DNA from: a virus
DNA length: 32,259 nucleotides
IMG/VR virus record: IMGVR_UViG_3300042353_000352
Span: 1-32,259 of that record
Strand: one strand, 5' to 3'
The position numbers and the translations under genes were made by a program. Shown here one piece after another: positions 15,815-21,659 of the stretch. Numbering within the stretch: the stretch's first letter is position 1; each line of letters opens with the position of its first letter. The notes under the pieces were generated by a model that worked only from the letters and a program-made list of their open reading frames with translations, did not search any database and was not told where the DNA came from.

Positions 15815-16771
15815 TTACGCATCTACTTTGTGTAGTATGCAAGGGATAATTTCACCCGATCTAATTACTGCTACGGTGTCTCCGATTTGGAGATCCAGCA
15901 TTTCAATAAAACCAGGATTATTTAGTGTAGCCCTACTGACTAGAGCATCGCCAATGTAAACAGGCTCTAGAATTGCGACTGGAGTGACTTTACCACTTTT
16001 GCCCACTTGCCATTCTACTGACAGTAGTTTGGTTTCAACATGGGCTTGTCGTTCTTTTTTAGCATATGCACCACGAGGATGTTTGGCAGTATAGCCTAAG
16101 TCTTGGAATACTTGTGTATCATTTACACGAAACACAAGTCCATCGCAGGGATATACTTTGTCTAAGTCAGGTTCGCTGATTACATTGAAACCATACTGTT
16201 TTAGTACATCTAGTTCTTTACGATAAGTTGTAGTGATACTAGGTTGAGCACCATAGGCAAAGAAACTTACTGCACGGGTACTAAACTCTGCTGAATCTTT
16301 TAAGTTAAGTGAGCCTGCTGCATAATTACGAGCATTTTCAATATAACTTGGAGCAACAATCTCACCAGTAACTTGATAAATTCCTGATAATGGAATAGTA
16401 TGTGGTACTAAACCAGTATGACTAAGAATCTTGTCTGTTATAAGTTGACCTTCAGTACCATCGCCACGAGTTAACGCACGTACAAGTGTGCCATCCACAT
16501 ACAATAAGCTAATAGCAGCACCATCGAGCTTGGCAGTAGTAACAATATCGCTAATACCTTCCAAAGGACGCTTTTGATTTTCATCTTCATAATACTTTTG
16601 TAGTGAATACATTTGATAAACATGACGTTCTACGTTGCCGTGTTGCTTAGCACCAACAGCATTATATCCGATAGACTCTGCAAGCCTATCGAATTGGTCG
16701 TCATTAATGATCGGAGCACCGCTATAATAGGCTCGTGATGCTAGATTTAAATATTGTTCAAGTTTGTTCAT
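15815..16771 (-). CDS. ligA: NAD-dependent DNA ligase, N-terminal catalytic subunit
   Basis: The adenylation and OB-fold half of an NAD ligase, 318 residues. An Ia-like NAD-binding start (LASRAYYSGAPIINDDQFD, 10-28) is followed by the nucleotidyltransferase domain with the AMP-accepting lysine in TAKLDGAAIS (Lys81) and LTRGDGTEG. The OB fold ends at IRSGEIIPCILHKVDA, exactly where the zinc finger would follow in a full-length enzyme; that finger opens the downstream LigB. Together they equal one complete ligase. The ATG lies only about 8 bases from the -10 box of its promoter, so the message may be nearly leaderless; no SD is visible. Confidence 0.94.
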   Translation of the reverse strand: MNKLEQYLNLASRAYYSGAPIINDDQFDRLAESIGYNAVGAKQHGNVERHVYQMYSLQKYYEDENQKRPLEGISDIVTTAKLDGAAISLLYVDGTLVRALTRGDGTEGQLITDKILSHTGLVPHTIPLSGIYQVTGEIVAPSYIENARNYAAGSLNLKDSAEFSTRAVSFFAYGAQPSITTTYRKELDVLKQYGFNVISEPDLDKVYPCDGLVFRVNDTQVFQDLGYTAKHPRGAYAKKERQAHVETKLLSVEWQVGKSGKVTPVAILEPVYIGDALVSRATLNNPGFIEMLDLQIGDTVAVIRSGEIIPCILHKVDA

Positions 16772-16778
16772 AAGTATT

Positions 16779-16807
16779 ATTATAACATTTTAAACTAAGC
16801 GATTCAA
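16779..16807 (-). promoter_or_regulatory. Sigma-70 promoter abutting the ligA start
   Basis: Minus strand: TTGAAT (16807-16802), 17-bp spacer, TATAAT (16784-16779). The -35 contains the TGA stop (16804-16806) of the upstream PC4-like gene. The expected transcription start, about 16772, is within a base or two of the ligA ATG. Confidence 0.8.
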
Positions 16808-17091
16808 GTTTGTTTTTCTTTTATCTTATCTGAGAAGTATTCAATAACTTCTTTGCCTTCGGCTTGAGCACAAATGTCAAAGAGTCCGTAGAGTAACGAG
16901 TGGATGTTTTCAATCGATGCGGGTATTGAGATGCCTTCGCGACTTGGAACCCACTCACCTTCGTAACTTAAAAAGTACTTTCTTAAGTGTATGTATATTA
17001 CATCTCGAAATTCGTTGACTACTAACTTAACTTGGAAACCTTTTTCCATGTTTTCTTCAATTAAGCGTTCATATAAAACAGGAGTATCCAT
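16804..17091 (-). CDS. PC4-like ssDNA-binding transcription coactivator/recombination protein
   Basis: A 95-residue protein whose core (about 20-72) reads like the PC4/p15 domain: KLVVNEFRDVIYIHLRKYF, then EGEWVPSREGISIPAS, matching the family pattern F-x-G/D-x3-I-x-I/L-R-x-Y-F...GEW-P-x-KGISI followed by a helix (IENIHSLLYGLFDI). PC4 proteins dimerise and bind single-stranded or unwound DNA; T5 encodes a PC4 homolog implicated in recombination-dependent replication. The acidic helical C-terminus (EVIEYFSDKIKE) is extra. It overlaps the stop of the upstream HTH gene (TAATG) and sits next to ligA, which fits a role at the replication fork. Recognition is from sequence pattern only. Confidence 0.8.
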   Translation of the reverse strand: MDTPVLYERLIEENMEKGFQVKLVVNEFRDVIYIHLRKYFLSYEGEWVPSREGISIPASIENIHSLLYGLFDICAQAEGKEVIEYFSDKIKEKQT

Positions 17092-17717
17092 TATATTCTA
17101 ACTCCCATCTGTCTTAAATGTTCAAGACTTGCTAGTTCAGCTGCTTCTTGATATGCGTTTTGTTGCCAACGTTCAGCAAGCAACCAAATCCTGTAAACAA
17201 AACCATGTTTATCAGACTTTTGCTCTGAGTCAATACGTGCAGTAGAATCATAACGTGAACTATAAACTACTTCGCCAATTTTAAATCTGTCTCTGACAGC
17301 ACCATCTGGTATTAGTTCTGGATTAAAATAACTTGACCCAGGTACTCGAATTGGTACTGAGTTACCTTCTAGTATATCTTTGATGAATCTACTACTGCGG
17401 TATGTCATCTTTGAGATTGCATCCACAGTTTCGCCATTTAAGTACTCTGAAATAATATAAACTTTTTCTTCCTGTGTTGCAGGCTTACCACGCAGTTGCG
17501 ATTTACGCTCTGAGATTCGTACTTGTTTTTGTTTATATTCGTCAATAATAGTACCTAGACGAGTAGTATTATACGCCATGCCTAAAATAGCACACGCATC
17601 TTTTTTGGTAATTGGTTTTTTACCTTCTTCGGTCGGCTCAAGAAGTTTGATGACTTTGGCAATGTTAGTGCCTGTCATCAATTCTTCTTCTAGTGCTGGT
17701 CGTTTGCGTGTTGCCAT
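17091..17717 (-). CDS. Probable DNA-binding protein with two HTH-like segments
   Basis: A 208-residue protein not assigned to a known family. After a basic start (MATRKRPALEEEL) there are two HTH-like stretches: TKKDACAILGMAYNTTRLG (38-56) and, after a Lys/Arg-rich linker, EYLNGETVDAISKMTYRSSR (about 90-109). The C-terminal part (130-208) is a mixed alpha/beta segment (KIGEVVYSSRYDSTARI, YRIWLLAERWQQNAYQE) with no known motif. It begins 22 bases after a strong terminator and overlaps the PC4-like gene at its stop. Two HTHs next to PC4 and the D5-like gene suggest a regulator or DNA-organising factor; function unknown. Confidence 0.78.
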   Translation of the reverse strand: MATRKRPALEEELMTGTNIAKVIKLLEPTEEGKKPITKKDACAILGMAYNTTRLGTIIDEYKQKQVRISERKSQLRGKPATQEEKVYIISEYLNGETVDAISKMTYRSSRFIKDILEGNSVPIRVPGSSYFNPELIPDGAVRDRFKIGEVVYSSRYDSTARIDSEQKSDKHGFVYRIWLLAERWQQNAYQEAAELASLEHLRQMGVRI

Positions 17718-17738
17718 TTTATTCCTTTAGTTACAACG

Positions 17739-17763
17739 AAAAAAGGCGGCACAAAGCCGCCTT
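17739..17763 (-). terminator. Intrinsic terminator after the 17767-18123 gene
   Basis: Perfect 8-bp GC-rich stem (17743-17750 with 17756-17763), 5-nt loop, and a run of six T on the minus strand (17744-17739, partly in the stem). It lies four bases past the stop of the small HTH gene. Confidence 0.92.
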
Positions 17764-17766
17764 GAA

Positions 17767-18123
17767 TTACTTCAATACTGATAAGAAGTAAACTGCAGCT
17801 TTACCTGTCAGCTTGCTTAGAATGTCTTCATCAACTTCTTTGCCTGCTGCTTCGATAGCTGCACGGAGTTCAGCAATGCTGGACTCTTTTGACACACGTT
17901 TTGTGCCATCACCGCTAGGTGCTTTAGTTTTTGTAGTTGAAGCACCTGCTTCTTTTTTCACATAGACACCAGCTTGCACTAGTACCATGCGAACGCCGTT
18001 AGGCGACATTTCGATTTCTTCTGCAATATCTTTGATGATTTCAGTAGAGGATTCAGGTGTGGGGCCTGCACCTTCGTATTTAGCAATTACTTCTTGCTTA
18101 AGTTCTTCTGTCCAAGTTGCCAT
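17767..18123 (-). CDS. Small single-HTH protein related to the D5-like repeat protein
   Basis: A 118-residue protein. Its N-terminus (4-55) looks like one repeat of the four-repeat protein at 14228-14974: MATWTEELKQEVIAKY versus KKWSDDAVAQLTNMV, then DIAEEIEMSPNGVRMVLVQ versus EHAAEALGFTTRSVASKLR, each ending in a short beta-like stretch (AGVYV / MDFEV). A Lys/Thr/Ser linker (57-78) leads to a second helical domain (SIAELRAAIEAAGKEVDED). A strong terminator follows directly, as with the larger protein, suggesting a separately dosed, abundant product. I infer a DNA-binding architectural or regulatory role; the paralogy is judged by eye. Confidence 0.8.
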   Translation of the reverse strand: MATWTEELKQEVIAKYEGAGPTPESSTEIIKDIAEEIEMSPNGVRMVLVQAGVYVKKEAGASTTKTKAPSGDGTKRVSKESSIAELRAAIEAAGKEVDEDILSKLTGKAAVYFLSVLK

Positions 18124-18136
18124 TTGTTTGCTTTCT

Positions 18137-18385
18137 TTAATGTATGTTTTTGTCTGTTTTTAAATTACCTGATTTTAGCAAATCATTTTCAATCAATGCA
18201 TTATAAGCTGCCTCATATGCACAAACTAAAGTATATAAATTGTCTGTTGGAATCAAACTATTTGGTAATCCATCTGGAGAGGTTCTGGTTGTTATGCACA
18301 TTTCCTCAATTTTAGCACGAATTTGTAAACTTACTTTAACTGCATCGGCTAATATCTCACTATCCCACGTTCTAAATTTAGACAT
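18137..18385 (-). CDS. Unknown 82-residue helical protein
   Basis: Not recognised. The open frame extends to 18457, but the ATG at 18385 gives the usual short overlap with the upstream gene (ATGTCTAA, 8 bases), so I choose it. The product is mostly helical (FRTWDSEILADAVKVSLQI, then NLYTLVCAYEAAYNALIEN), neutral, with no motif or membrane segment. It closes a two-gene unit driven by the promoter at 18682-18710 and ends 13 bases before the next gene start. Confidence 0.72.
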   Translation of the reverse strand: MSKFRTWDSEILADAVKVSLQIRAKIEEMCITTRTSPDGLPNSLIPTDNLYTLVCAYEAAYNALIENDLLKSGNLKTDKNIH

Positions 18386-18650
18386 AATCTGTTGTAATGT
18401 CTGACATTTGTGCTGGAATAAATCTACGATAGTTGTGCTTAAGGTCAAACTGTTCAAGCATTGCCATAGTTTGCTCGTGCTGTGCTGACTTCATTGCTGA
18501 AAAGTCACGGCAAAAAACTACAAACTCGTCTTCTGGCATTTGTGAAACATCAATACCTTCAACAAAGGTAGTTGGGCCAACTAGTGGCAATACTGCACGC
18601 TTTGACTCAGTTCCGTCTGCTTTTGTATAAGTGAATTCTATGAAGTTCAT
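18378..18650 (-). CDS. Conserved-looking phage protein of unknown function
   Basis: A 90-residue protein starting MNFIEFTYTKADGTESKR, a beta-rich half followed by the acidic EGIDVSQMPEDEFVVF (31-46) and a helical FSAMKSAQHEQTMAMLEQF. The pattern (a beta hairpin with a 'KADGT' turn, then MPEDEF) is one I associate with small uncharacterised phage proteins; I know no function. It is the first gene after the promoter at 18682-18710; the predicted leader is about 25 nt. It overlaps the next gene by 8 bases. Confidence 0.8.
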   Translation of the reverse strand: MNFIEFTYTKADGTESKRAVLPLVGPTTFVEGIDVSQMPEDEFVVFCRDFSAMKSAQHEQTMAMLEQFDLKHNYRRFIPAQMSDITTDYV

Positions 18651-18681
18651 GTCGAGCCTTTCTTTCGTAAATTAAGTATAT

Positions 18682-18710
18682 ATTATACCGCTTTTGCACT
18701 TTAGGGTCAA
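18682..18710 (-). promoter_or_regulatory. Sigma-70 promoter for 18378-18650 and 18137-18385
   Basis: Minus strand: TTGACC (18710-18705), 17-bp spacer, TATAAT (18687-18682), in a 70-base gap between genes. Confidence 0.87.
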
Positions 18711-18720
18711 ATGTAAATTT

Positions 18721-18984
18721 TTAAGTTTGACTTTCCATTACCGCTCGCTCAAGCCCAGTTTTAAAACGCTCAGCAAAACTTGGTATGAAAATAGGCAACA
18801 CACTAAAAGGGGCAGTAATTGTTGTTATAGCTATGTAAATTAAATAACTTAACCAAGTATTTTCTGTAAAACTATTTTGTACTCCTTGATCTCTAGCAAT
18901 AGCTACGGCAGGAGACAAAAATAAATAACAGCTTGTAATACCTGTGGTTAAAGCAAGTAGAAGGTATACTTCAATTATTTCCAT
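18721..18984 (-). CDS. Small membrane protein
   Basis: Eighty-seven residues with two or three hydrophobic segments: VYLLLALTTGITSCYLFL (6-23) and WLSYLIYIAITTITAPFSVL (44-63), the second continuing into PIFIPS. The C-terminus is amphipathic and charged (FAERFKTGLERAVMESQ). Probably an inner-membrane protein. It lacks a known holin signature, and its location away from the SleB-type lysin does not support a lysis role. Overlaps the upstream gene by 10 bases. Confidence 0.75.
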   Translation of the reverse strand: MEIIEVYLLLALTTGITSCYLFLSPAVAIARDQGVQNSFTENTWLSYLIYIAITTITAPFSVLPIFIPSFAERFKTGLERAVMESQT

Positions 18985-19370
18985 ACTAAGTTACCCTTAG
19001 AATCGTGTGCTCTAGCACCCAAACTAAAGTTAACTTTACCTTCAATGGCTTTGAACTTATCCCAGTCAGGGCGATAAGCAAGCGCTGCTGATTGAACTTT
19101 TGGATTACTACTAAATAAATCTACACTAGCACGACCTGTAAATTCTTTGAATAATTTTGCAAGTCTAATGTTGCCATGTGACCATACTGTTTTAGTAGTA
19201 GGAGTATGGCGACGATACTTAATATTTGCTAAAGCGTCCTTTACTTGTTCGTTATTAGGTTGTTGTTTTAATATTCTTGTTAATTTGATTTTGCGGTTTG
19301 TAGCCCAGCGTGTGCTAGATTTATACAATGCCGCATATGCTTGCTTAGCTTTACTTCCTGAAGATGCCAT
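18975..19370 (-). CDS. Basic unknown protein, 131 residues
   Basis: Strongly basic, with many Lys/Arg in KIKLTRILKQQPNNEQVK and IKYRRHTPTTKT (50-61) and a C-terminal GARAHDSKGNLVWK. No membrane segment or cysteine/histidine cluster. The charge suggests nucleic-acid or ribosome contact, but no fold is recognisable. It belongs to a three-gene chain with 19374-19700 (three bases between) and 18721-18984 (10-base overlap), all expressed from the promoter at 19738-19766. Confidence 0.75.
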   Translation of the reverse strand: MASSGSKAKQAYAALYKSSTRWATNRKIKLTRILKQQPNNEQVKDALANIKYRRHTPTTKTVWSHGNIRLAKLFKEFTGRASVDLFSSNPKVQSAALAYRPDWDKFKAIEGKVNFSLGARAHDSKGNLVWK

Positions 19371-19373
19371 TAA

Positions 19374-19700
19374 TTACTCCGTGTCAAAATCTACTTCAAA
19401 TTCGTCGTTCCAAGAATTGTATACATATCCTTCAATATCAGATTCTGCACGCTCTGTCATTTCTTGAGCTTGCTTAACTGCGTGTTGAATTTTTTGAATT
19501 TCTTGCAAAGCTGCAATCAACTCAGGAATAGCTTCTACATGAACTGGCAAATAGCGATTGCATCCGTCAAATAAACGAACTTCATCTAAACCGCCAGGAC
19601 CTGTGCCGTGTTCTACGCCATAATAATACTGGTTATCGTTTGCTTGGAACAAACCATCGCCAAACATATCGTCATTTGCATTACCAAAATAAATTTTCAT
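19374..19700 (-). CDS. Unknown acidic protein, 108 residues
   Basis: The frame opens at 19766, but that start lies inside the promoter's -35; the ATG at 19700 has an AAGGA SD and is the real start. The product begins MKIYFGNANDDMFGDGLFQ and is acidic throughout, ending VYNSWNDEFEVDFDTE. The middle (60-95) is helical with many Gln/Glu (LIAALQEIQKIQHAVKQAQE). The acidic, Asp/Asn-rich surface could mimic DNA, as anti-restriction proteins do, but no family match is recognised, so this is a weak guess. First gene of its unit. Confidence 0.78.
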   Translation of the reverse strand: MKIYFGNANDDMFGDGLFQANDNQYYYGVEHGTGPGGLDEVRLFDGCNRYLPVHVEAIPELIAALQEIQKIQHAVKQAQEMTERAESDIEGYVYNSWNDEFEVDFDTE

Positions 19701-19737
19701 TGTGTTTCCTTGTGTTAAAGTTTTCTTCAGAACTTGT

Positions 19738-19766
19738 ATTATATCAAAAATAGTACAATAGTTCAA
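19738..19766 (-). promoter_or_regulatory. Sigma-70 promoter for the 19700-18721 gene chain
   Basis: Minus strand: TTGAAC (19766-19761), 17-bp spacer, TATAAT (19743-19738). It lies 15 bases downstream of the terminator at 19782-19808, so it restarts transcription after the tRNA unit. Confidence 0.85.
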
Positions 19767-19781
19767 GTAAGTTTTTTACAA

Positions 19782-19808
19782 ACAAAAAACCCAGCTTAGC
19801 GCTGGGTT
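19782..19808 (-). terminator. Intrinsic terminator closing the tRNA region
   Basis: Perfect 8-bp stem (19788-19795 with 19801-19808), 5-nt loop, followed on the minus strand by TTTTTTG. It ends the transcript carrying the tRNA genes. Confidence 0.9.
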
Positions 19809-19893
19809 AGGTGTTTTGGGTGTATAACTGCATCGGGTATAAACTTGCGATTAGGGTTATTTAAAAGTGGATCAGGTATAAATGTATTTTTCA

Positions 19894-19894
<1 letters not shown>
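19796..19894 (-). CDS. Possible 32-residue peptide after the last tRNA
   Basis: An open frame from an ATG whose A is the last base of the CAU tRNA's CCA end to a TAA in the terminator loop. The peptide contains a near repeat (TFIPDPLLNNPNRKFIPDAV). There is no SD because the upstream bases are tRNA, so expression is doubtful; the internal FIPD repeat and exact fit between tRNA and terminator make it worth listing. Confidence 0.3.
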
Positions 19895-19969
<75 letters not shown>

Positions 19970-19981
19970 GACTCGAAAAAG

Positions 19982-20055
19982 TGGAGCGGGATATCAGGCT
20001 CGAACTGATCTCTCTAGTTTGGAAGACTAGGGCACAACCCCTATACCAATCCCGC
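19982..20055 (-). tRNA. tRNA-Gly (UCC)
   Basis: Acceptor GCGGGAT/ATCCCGC, T discriminator and encoded CCA; anticodon arm CTAGT-CTTCCAA-ACTAG; T arm ATCAG-TTCGAGC-CTGAT. All stems pair. It starts directly where the 20056-20160 gene ends. Confidence 0.95.
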
Positions 20056-20160
20056 TTATAATTCTAAAGTTATTTTTTCTACTTGAACAAAACCATGTTC
20101 ATCTATAGCCCATATTAGTACTTCTAACATATTTGGGCTAGAATAGTCAAAAAGGGACAT
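20056..20160 (-). CDS. 34-residue protein between DUF3820-like gene and tRNA-Gly
   Basis: A microgene with good translation signals: an AAGGA SD 5 bases before the ATG at 20160 and a 14-base overlap with the stop of the DUF3820-like gene. The peptide starts MSLFDYSSPNMLEVLIW and continues with a beta-like stretch (GFVQVEKITLEL). Its TAA ends on the base next to the tRNA-Gly 5' end. Function unknown; the hydrophobic half is too short for a certain membrane span. Confidence 0.6.
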   Translation of the reverse strand: MSLFDYSSPNMLEVLIWAIDEHGFVQVEKITLEL

Positions 20161-20407
20161 CTTCGTCCTTCCAAGGTGCTATTTCATTATTGTAGTGTTC
20201 TTCAACTTCTTTAAAACCTGCTCTAGCTAAAATATCAGTCATAACAGGTGTTGTAAAATTTACAAACCCTTGTTTGTTTAACCAAATAAGATACTCAAAA
20301 TCATCTGCTATAATGTCACATATTCTACAACCAGCAAACTTGCCCATTGTTAGTTTATCTAACATATCTAGTTTATTAGATTTTAAGCTGCCAAATGTTT
20401 TTGCCAT
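20147..20407 (-). CDS. DUF3820-like protein (ExoX C-terminal-type domain)
   Basis: An 86-residue protein from the ATG at 20407 (the frame could open two codons earlier at a TTG; the ATG forms TAATG with the upstream stop). Residues 20-48 (TMGKFAGCRICDIIADDFEYLIW) fit the short motif 'FGKYKGxxLxDIPxDYLxWL' of the DUF3820 family, found alone in phages and at the C-terminus of exonuclease X. The role of this module is not established; DNA-end or protein binding has been proposed. The C-terminus is acidic (APWKDEDVPF). It belongs to a chain with ClpP-like and a membrane microprotein. Confidence 0.7.
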   Translation of the reverse strand: MAKTFGSLKSNKLDMLDKLTMGKFAGCRICDIIADDFEYLIWLNKQGFVNFTTPVMTDILARAGFKEVEEHYNNEIAPWKDEDVPF

Positions 20408-20565
20408 TACCAATGCCTTATAACGCCTGCTATAATAAATAAATTTGTTACTATATAGCTAACTATAATTATTGTACGAACTACGGCTACTTTATCAGCT
20501 TCACAGTCTGTGTTACCAGATTTTTCGCCTAGTGCTTTACTCCACAGCCGCCACAGTTTCTTCAT
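20407..20565 (-). CDS. 52-residue single-span membrane protein
   Basis: A short gene starting MKKLWRLWSKALGEKSG, with a basic amphipathic start, an acidic-cysteine patch (NTDCEAD) and one transmembrane helix (TIIIVSYIVTNLFIIAGVI) ending in RHW. The ATG at 20565 has an AGGA SD and overlaps the ClpP-like gene by 29 bases; the TAA shares a base with the next ATG. I recognise this layout as a small phage membrane protein seen in diverse tailed phages, with no assigned function. N-in/C-out or the reverse cannot be told with confidence. Confidence 0.72.
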   Translation of the reverse strand: MKKLWRLWSKALGEKSGNTDCEADKVAVVRTIIIVSYIVTNLFIIAGVIRHW

Positions 20566-21127
20566 TTAATTCCTGCTCTGCAGCCGCTTTAGCCAATAAT
20601 AAATCAATTCTAGCTAATACTTGTTCTGACGTAAGCCAGATGTCTTTGTTGTCTAGCATTGATTTAATTTCGTCTGGTGTTAAAAAGTCATGGTATACTT
20701 CTCGTAAAAAGTTTTCTGACCAAGCTCGTTCAAACTGAAGTTGGTCAAACATCTCACCACCTTTGCCAAATACGCCTGCTGAATAGTTGTGGAACATAAA
20801 TAGTGAGTGTGGAGTTACTTCAAACTCATCACCATGTAAAAAGATCATTGTTGCAGCACTCATACAAGCACCTTCAACTGAAGTAACTACATGGGCATTG
20901 GTTTCGCCTAGCACACGCAAAAATTGTAGAGCCGTATATAAATCGCCTCCGCAACTGTTAATGTAGATTTTAACTACATCACCTACTCGCGCATTGCGAA
21001 TAGTATCAAACCATTCGCTATATTCACTTGCGTCTTCTATTTCGCCCGACAGATAGAATTCGTACACGCTTCCTGTATTTTTAGTAAAAAACTGTTTACC
21101 AAATGTAATTTTTGTATCTTCTGTCAT
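20537..21127 (-). CDS. ClpP-like serine protease
   Basis: A 196-residue ClpP-fold protease (crotonase-like), probably cytosolic. GEIEDAS leads the N-terminal strand, INSCGGDLYTAL (57-68) is the oxyanion-hole loop, the nucleophile Ser90 lies in EGACMSAATMIFLHG, His113 in FMFHNYSAG, and the third residue may be Asp162 in DNKDIWLTSEQV. Length and order match ClpP (about 200). No Clp ATPase is in the window; it may use the host's, or act on phage proteins. It is far from any head genes seen here, so a capsid-maturation role is not supported by the context. An Ala/Glu-rich tail follows. Confidence 0.9.
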   Translation of the reverse strand: MTEDTKITFGKQFFTKNTGSVYEFYLSGEIEDASEYSEWFDTIRNARVGDVVKIYINSCGGDLYTALQFLRVLGETNAHVVTSVEGACMSAATMIFLHGDEFEVTPHSLFMFHNYSAGVFGKGGEMFDQLQFERAWSENFLREVYHDFLTPDEIKSMLDNKDIWLTSEQVLARIDLLLAKAAAEQELNEETVAAVE

Positions 21128-21146
21128 TTATATTTCTTTAGTTAAT

Positions 21147-21224
21147 TGGAAGTGCGAGTCAGATTTGAACTGACGATTTTACGGATTTGCAATCCGTTGC
21201 ATTGGACCACTCTGCCATCGCACT
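21147..21224 (-). tRNA. tRNA-Cys (GCA)
   Basis: Acceptor AGTGCGA/TCGCACT with TCCA end; anticodon arm ACGGA-TTGCAAA-TCCGT; T arm GTCAG-TTCAAAT-CTGAC. Slightly long (78 nt) because of D-loop and variable-loop insertions. Confidence 0.93.
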
Positions 21225-21230
21225 ATAATT

Positions 21231-21306
21231 TGGGCAGAAGTATGGGAATCGAACCCATATTAACGGAATCACAATCCGTGGTGTTAACCGTTACACTAAC
21301 AACTGC
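21231..21306 (-). tRNA. tRNA-His (GTG), two mismatches in acceptor
   Basis: Anticodon arm ACGGA-TTGTGAT-TCCGT; T arm ATGGG-TTCGATT-CCCAT; encoded CCA. The 8-bp acceptor with the His-specific extra G(-1):C pair is GCAGTTGT against ACTTCTGC, with two adjacent T-T mismatches. It sits 6 bases from tRNA-Cys. Confidence 0.88.
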
Positions 21307-21311
21307 ATATT

Positions 21312-21386
21312 TGGCGGTCTTATGGGGTAACGATCCCCATCTACAGCAGTGACAGTGCTGTGTGCGTCCGTGAACACTTTAAGACC
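21312..21386 (-). tRNA. tRNA-Asp (GTC) with unusual T loop
   Basis: Acceptor GGTCTTA/TAAGACC, discriminator G (an Asp identity element), CCA; anticodon arm CAGCA-CTGTCAC-TGCTG. The T loop reads ATCGTTA instead of the normal TTCGANT. Its 5' eight bases overlap the end of the 21379-21474 microgene. Confidence 0.88.
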
Positions 21387-21474
21387 TGATAAATAGTAGA
21401 TAATATGCTATAGCAGCTATTCCTGCAACAACAATTATGCCGCATACAATGTCATATATTTTTGCGCCAGTCAT
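21379..21474 (-). CDS. 31-residue membrane microprotein inside the tRNA cluster
   Basis: A strong SD (AAGGAG, 6 bases before the ATG at 21474) starts a 31-codon frame: MTGAKIYDIV, then a hydrophobic helix (GIIVVAGIAAIAYYLLFI) and a basic end. It ends with a TAA inside the 5' acceptor strand of tRNA-Asp, so translation and tRNA processing compete for the same RNA. A single-span membrane peptide; function unknown. Confidence 0.68.
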   Translation of the reverse strand: MTGAKIYDIVCGIIVVAGIAAIAYYLLFIRS

Positions 21475-21488
21475 ACTATCTCCTTGTT

Positions 21489-21564
21489 TGGTACTCGGTA
21501 CGAGATTCGAACTCGTGTGCTCGCCGTGAAAGGGCGGTATCCTAGGCCTCTAGATGAACCGAGT
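21489..21564 (-). tRNA. tRNA-Glu (TTC)
   Basis: Acceptor ACTCGGT/ACCGAGT, ACCA end; anticodon loop CTTTCAC in a CGCC/GGCG stem; D arm TCTAGAGGCCTAGGA and T arm ACGAG-TTCGAAT-CTCGT resemble bacterial tRNA-Glu closely. Preceded by AACAAC, as is tRNA-Leu. Confidence 0.95.
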
Positions 21565-21570
21565 GTTGTT

Positions 21571-21654
21571 TGGTACGAGTAATCGGAGTCGAACCGATAC
21601 GCTTTACACGGCAGATTTTAAGTCTGCTGGGTCTACCAATTCCCCCATACTCGT
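21571..21654 (-). tRNA. tRNA-Leu (TAA)
   Basis: Acceptor ACGAGTA/TACTCGT, ACCA end; anticodon arm GCAGA-CTTAAAA-TCTGC; long variable arm typical of class II tRNAs; T arm ATCGG-TTCGACT-CCGAT. Six bases separate it from tRNA-Glu. Confidence 0.95.
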
Positions 21655-21659
21655 GTTGT

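Noticed and set aside
17090-17118. TATAAT at the PC4-like start codon
   Set aside because: Its -35 would be TTTAAG, much weaker than the rest, and transcription would begin inside the gene.
18721-18984. Holin
   Set aside because: Two or three hydrophobic segments fit, but it is 7.5 kb from the SleB-type lysin, on the other strand, and has no holin signature.
20431-20436. TATAAT on the plus strand
   Set aside because: No -35-like sequence lies 16-18 bp upstream and no plus-strand gene follows; it is within the membrane microprotein gene.
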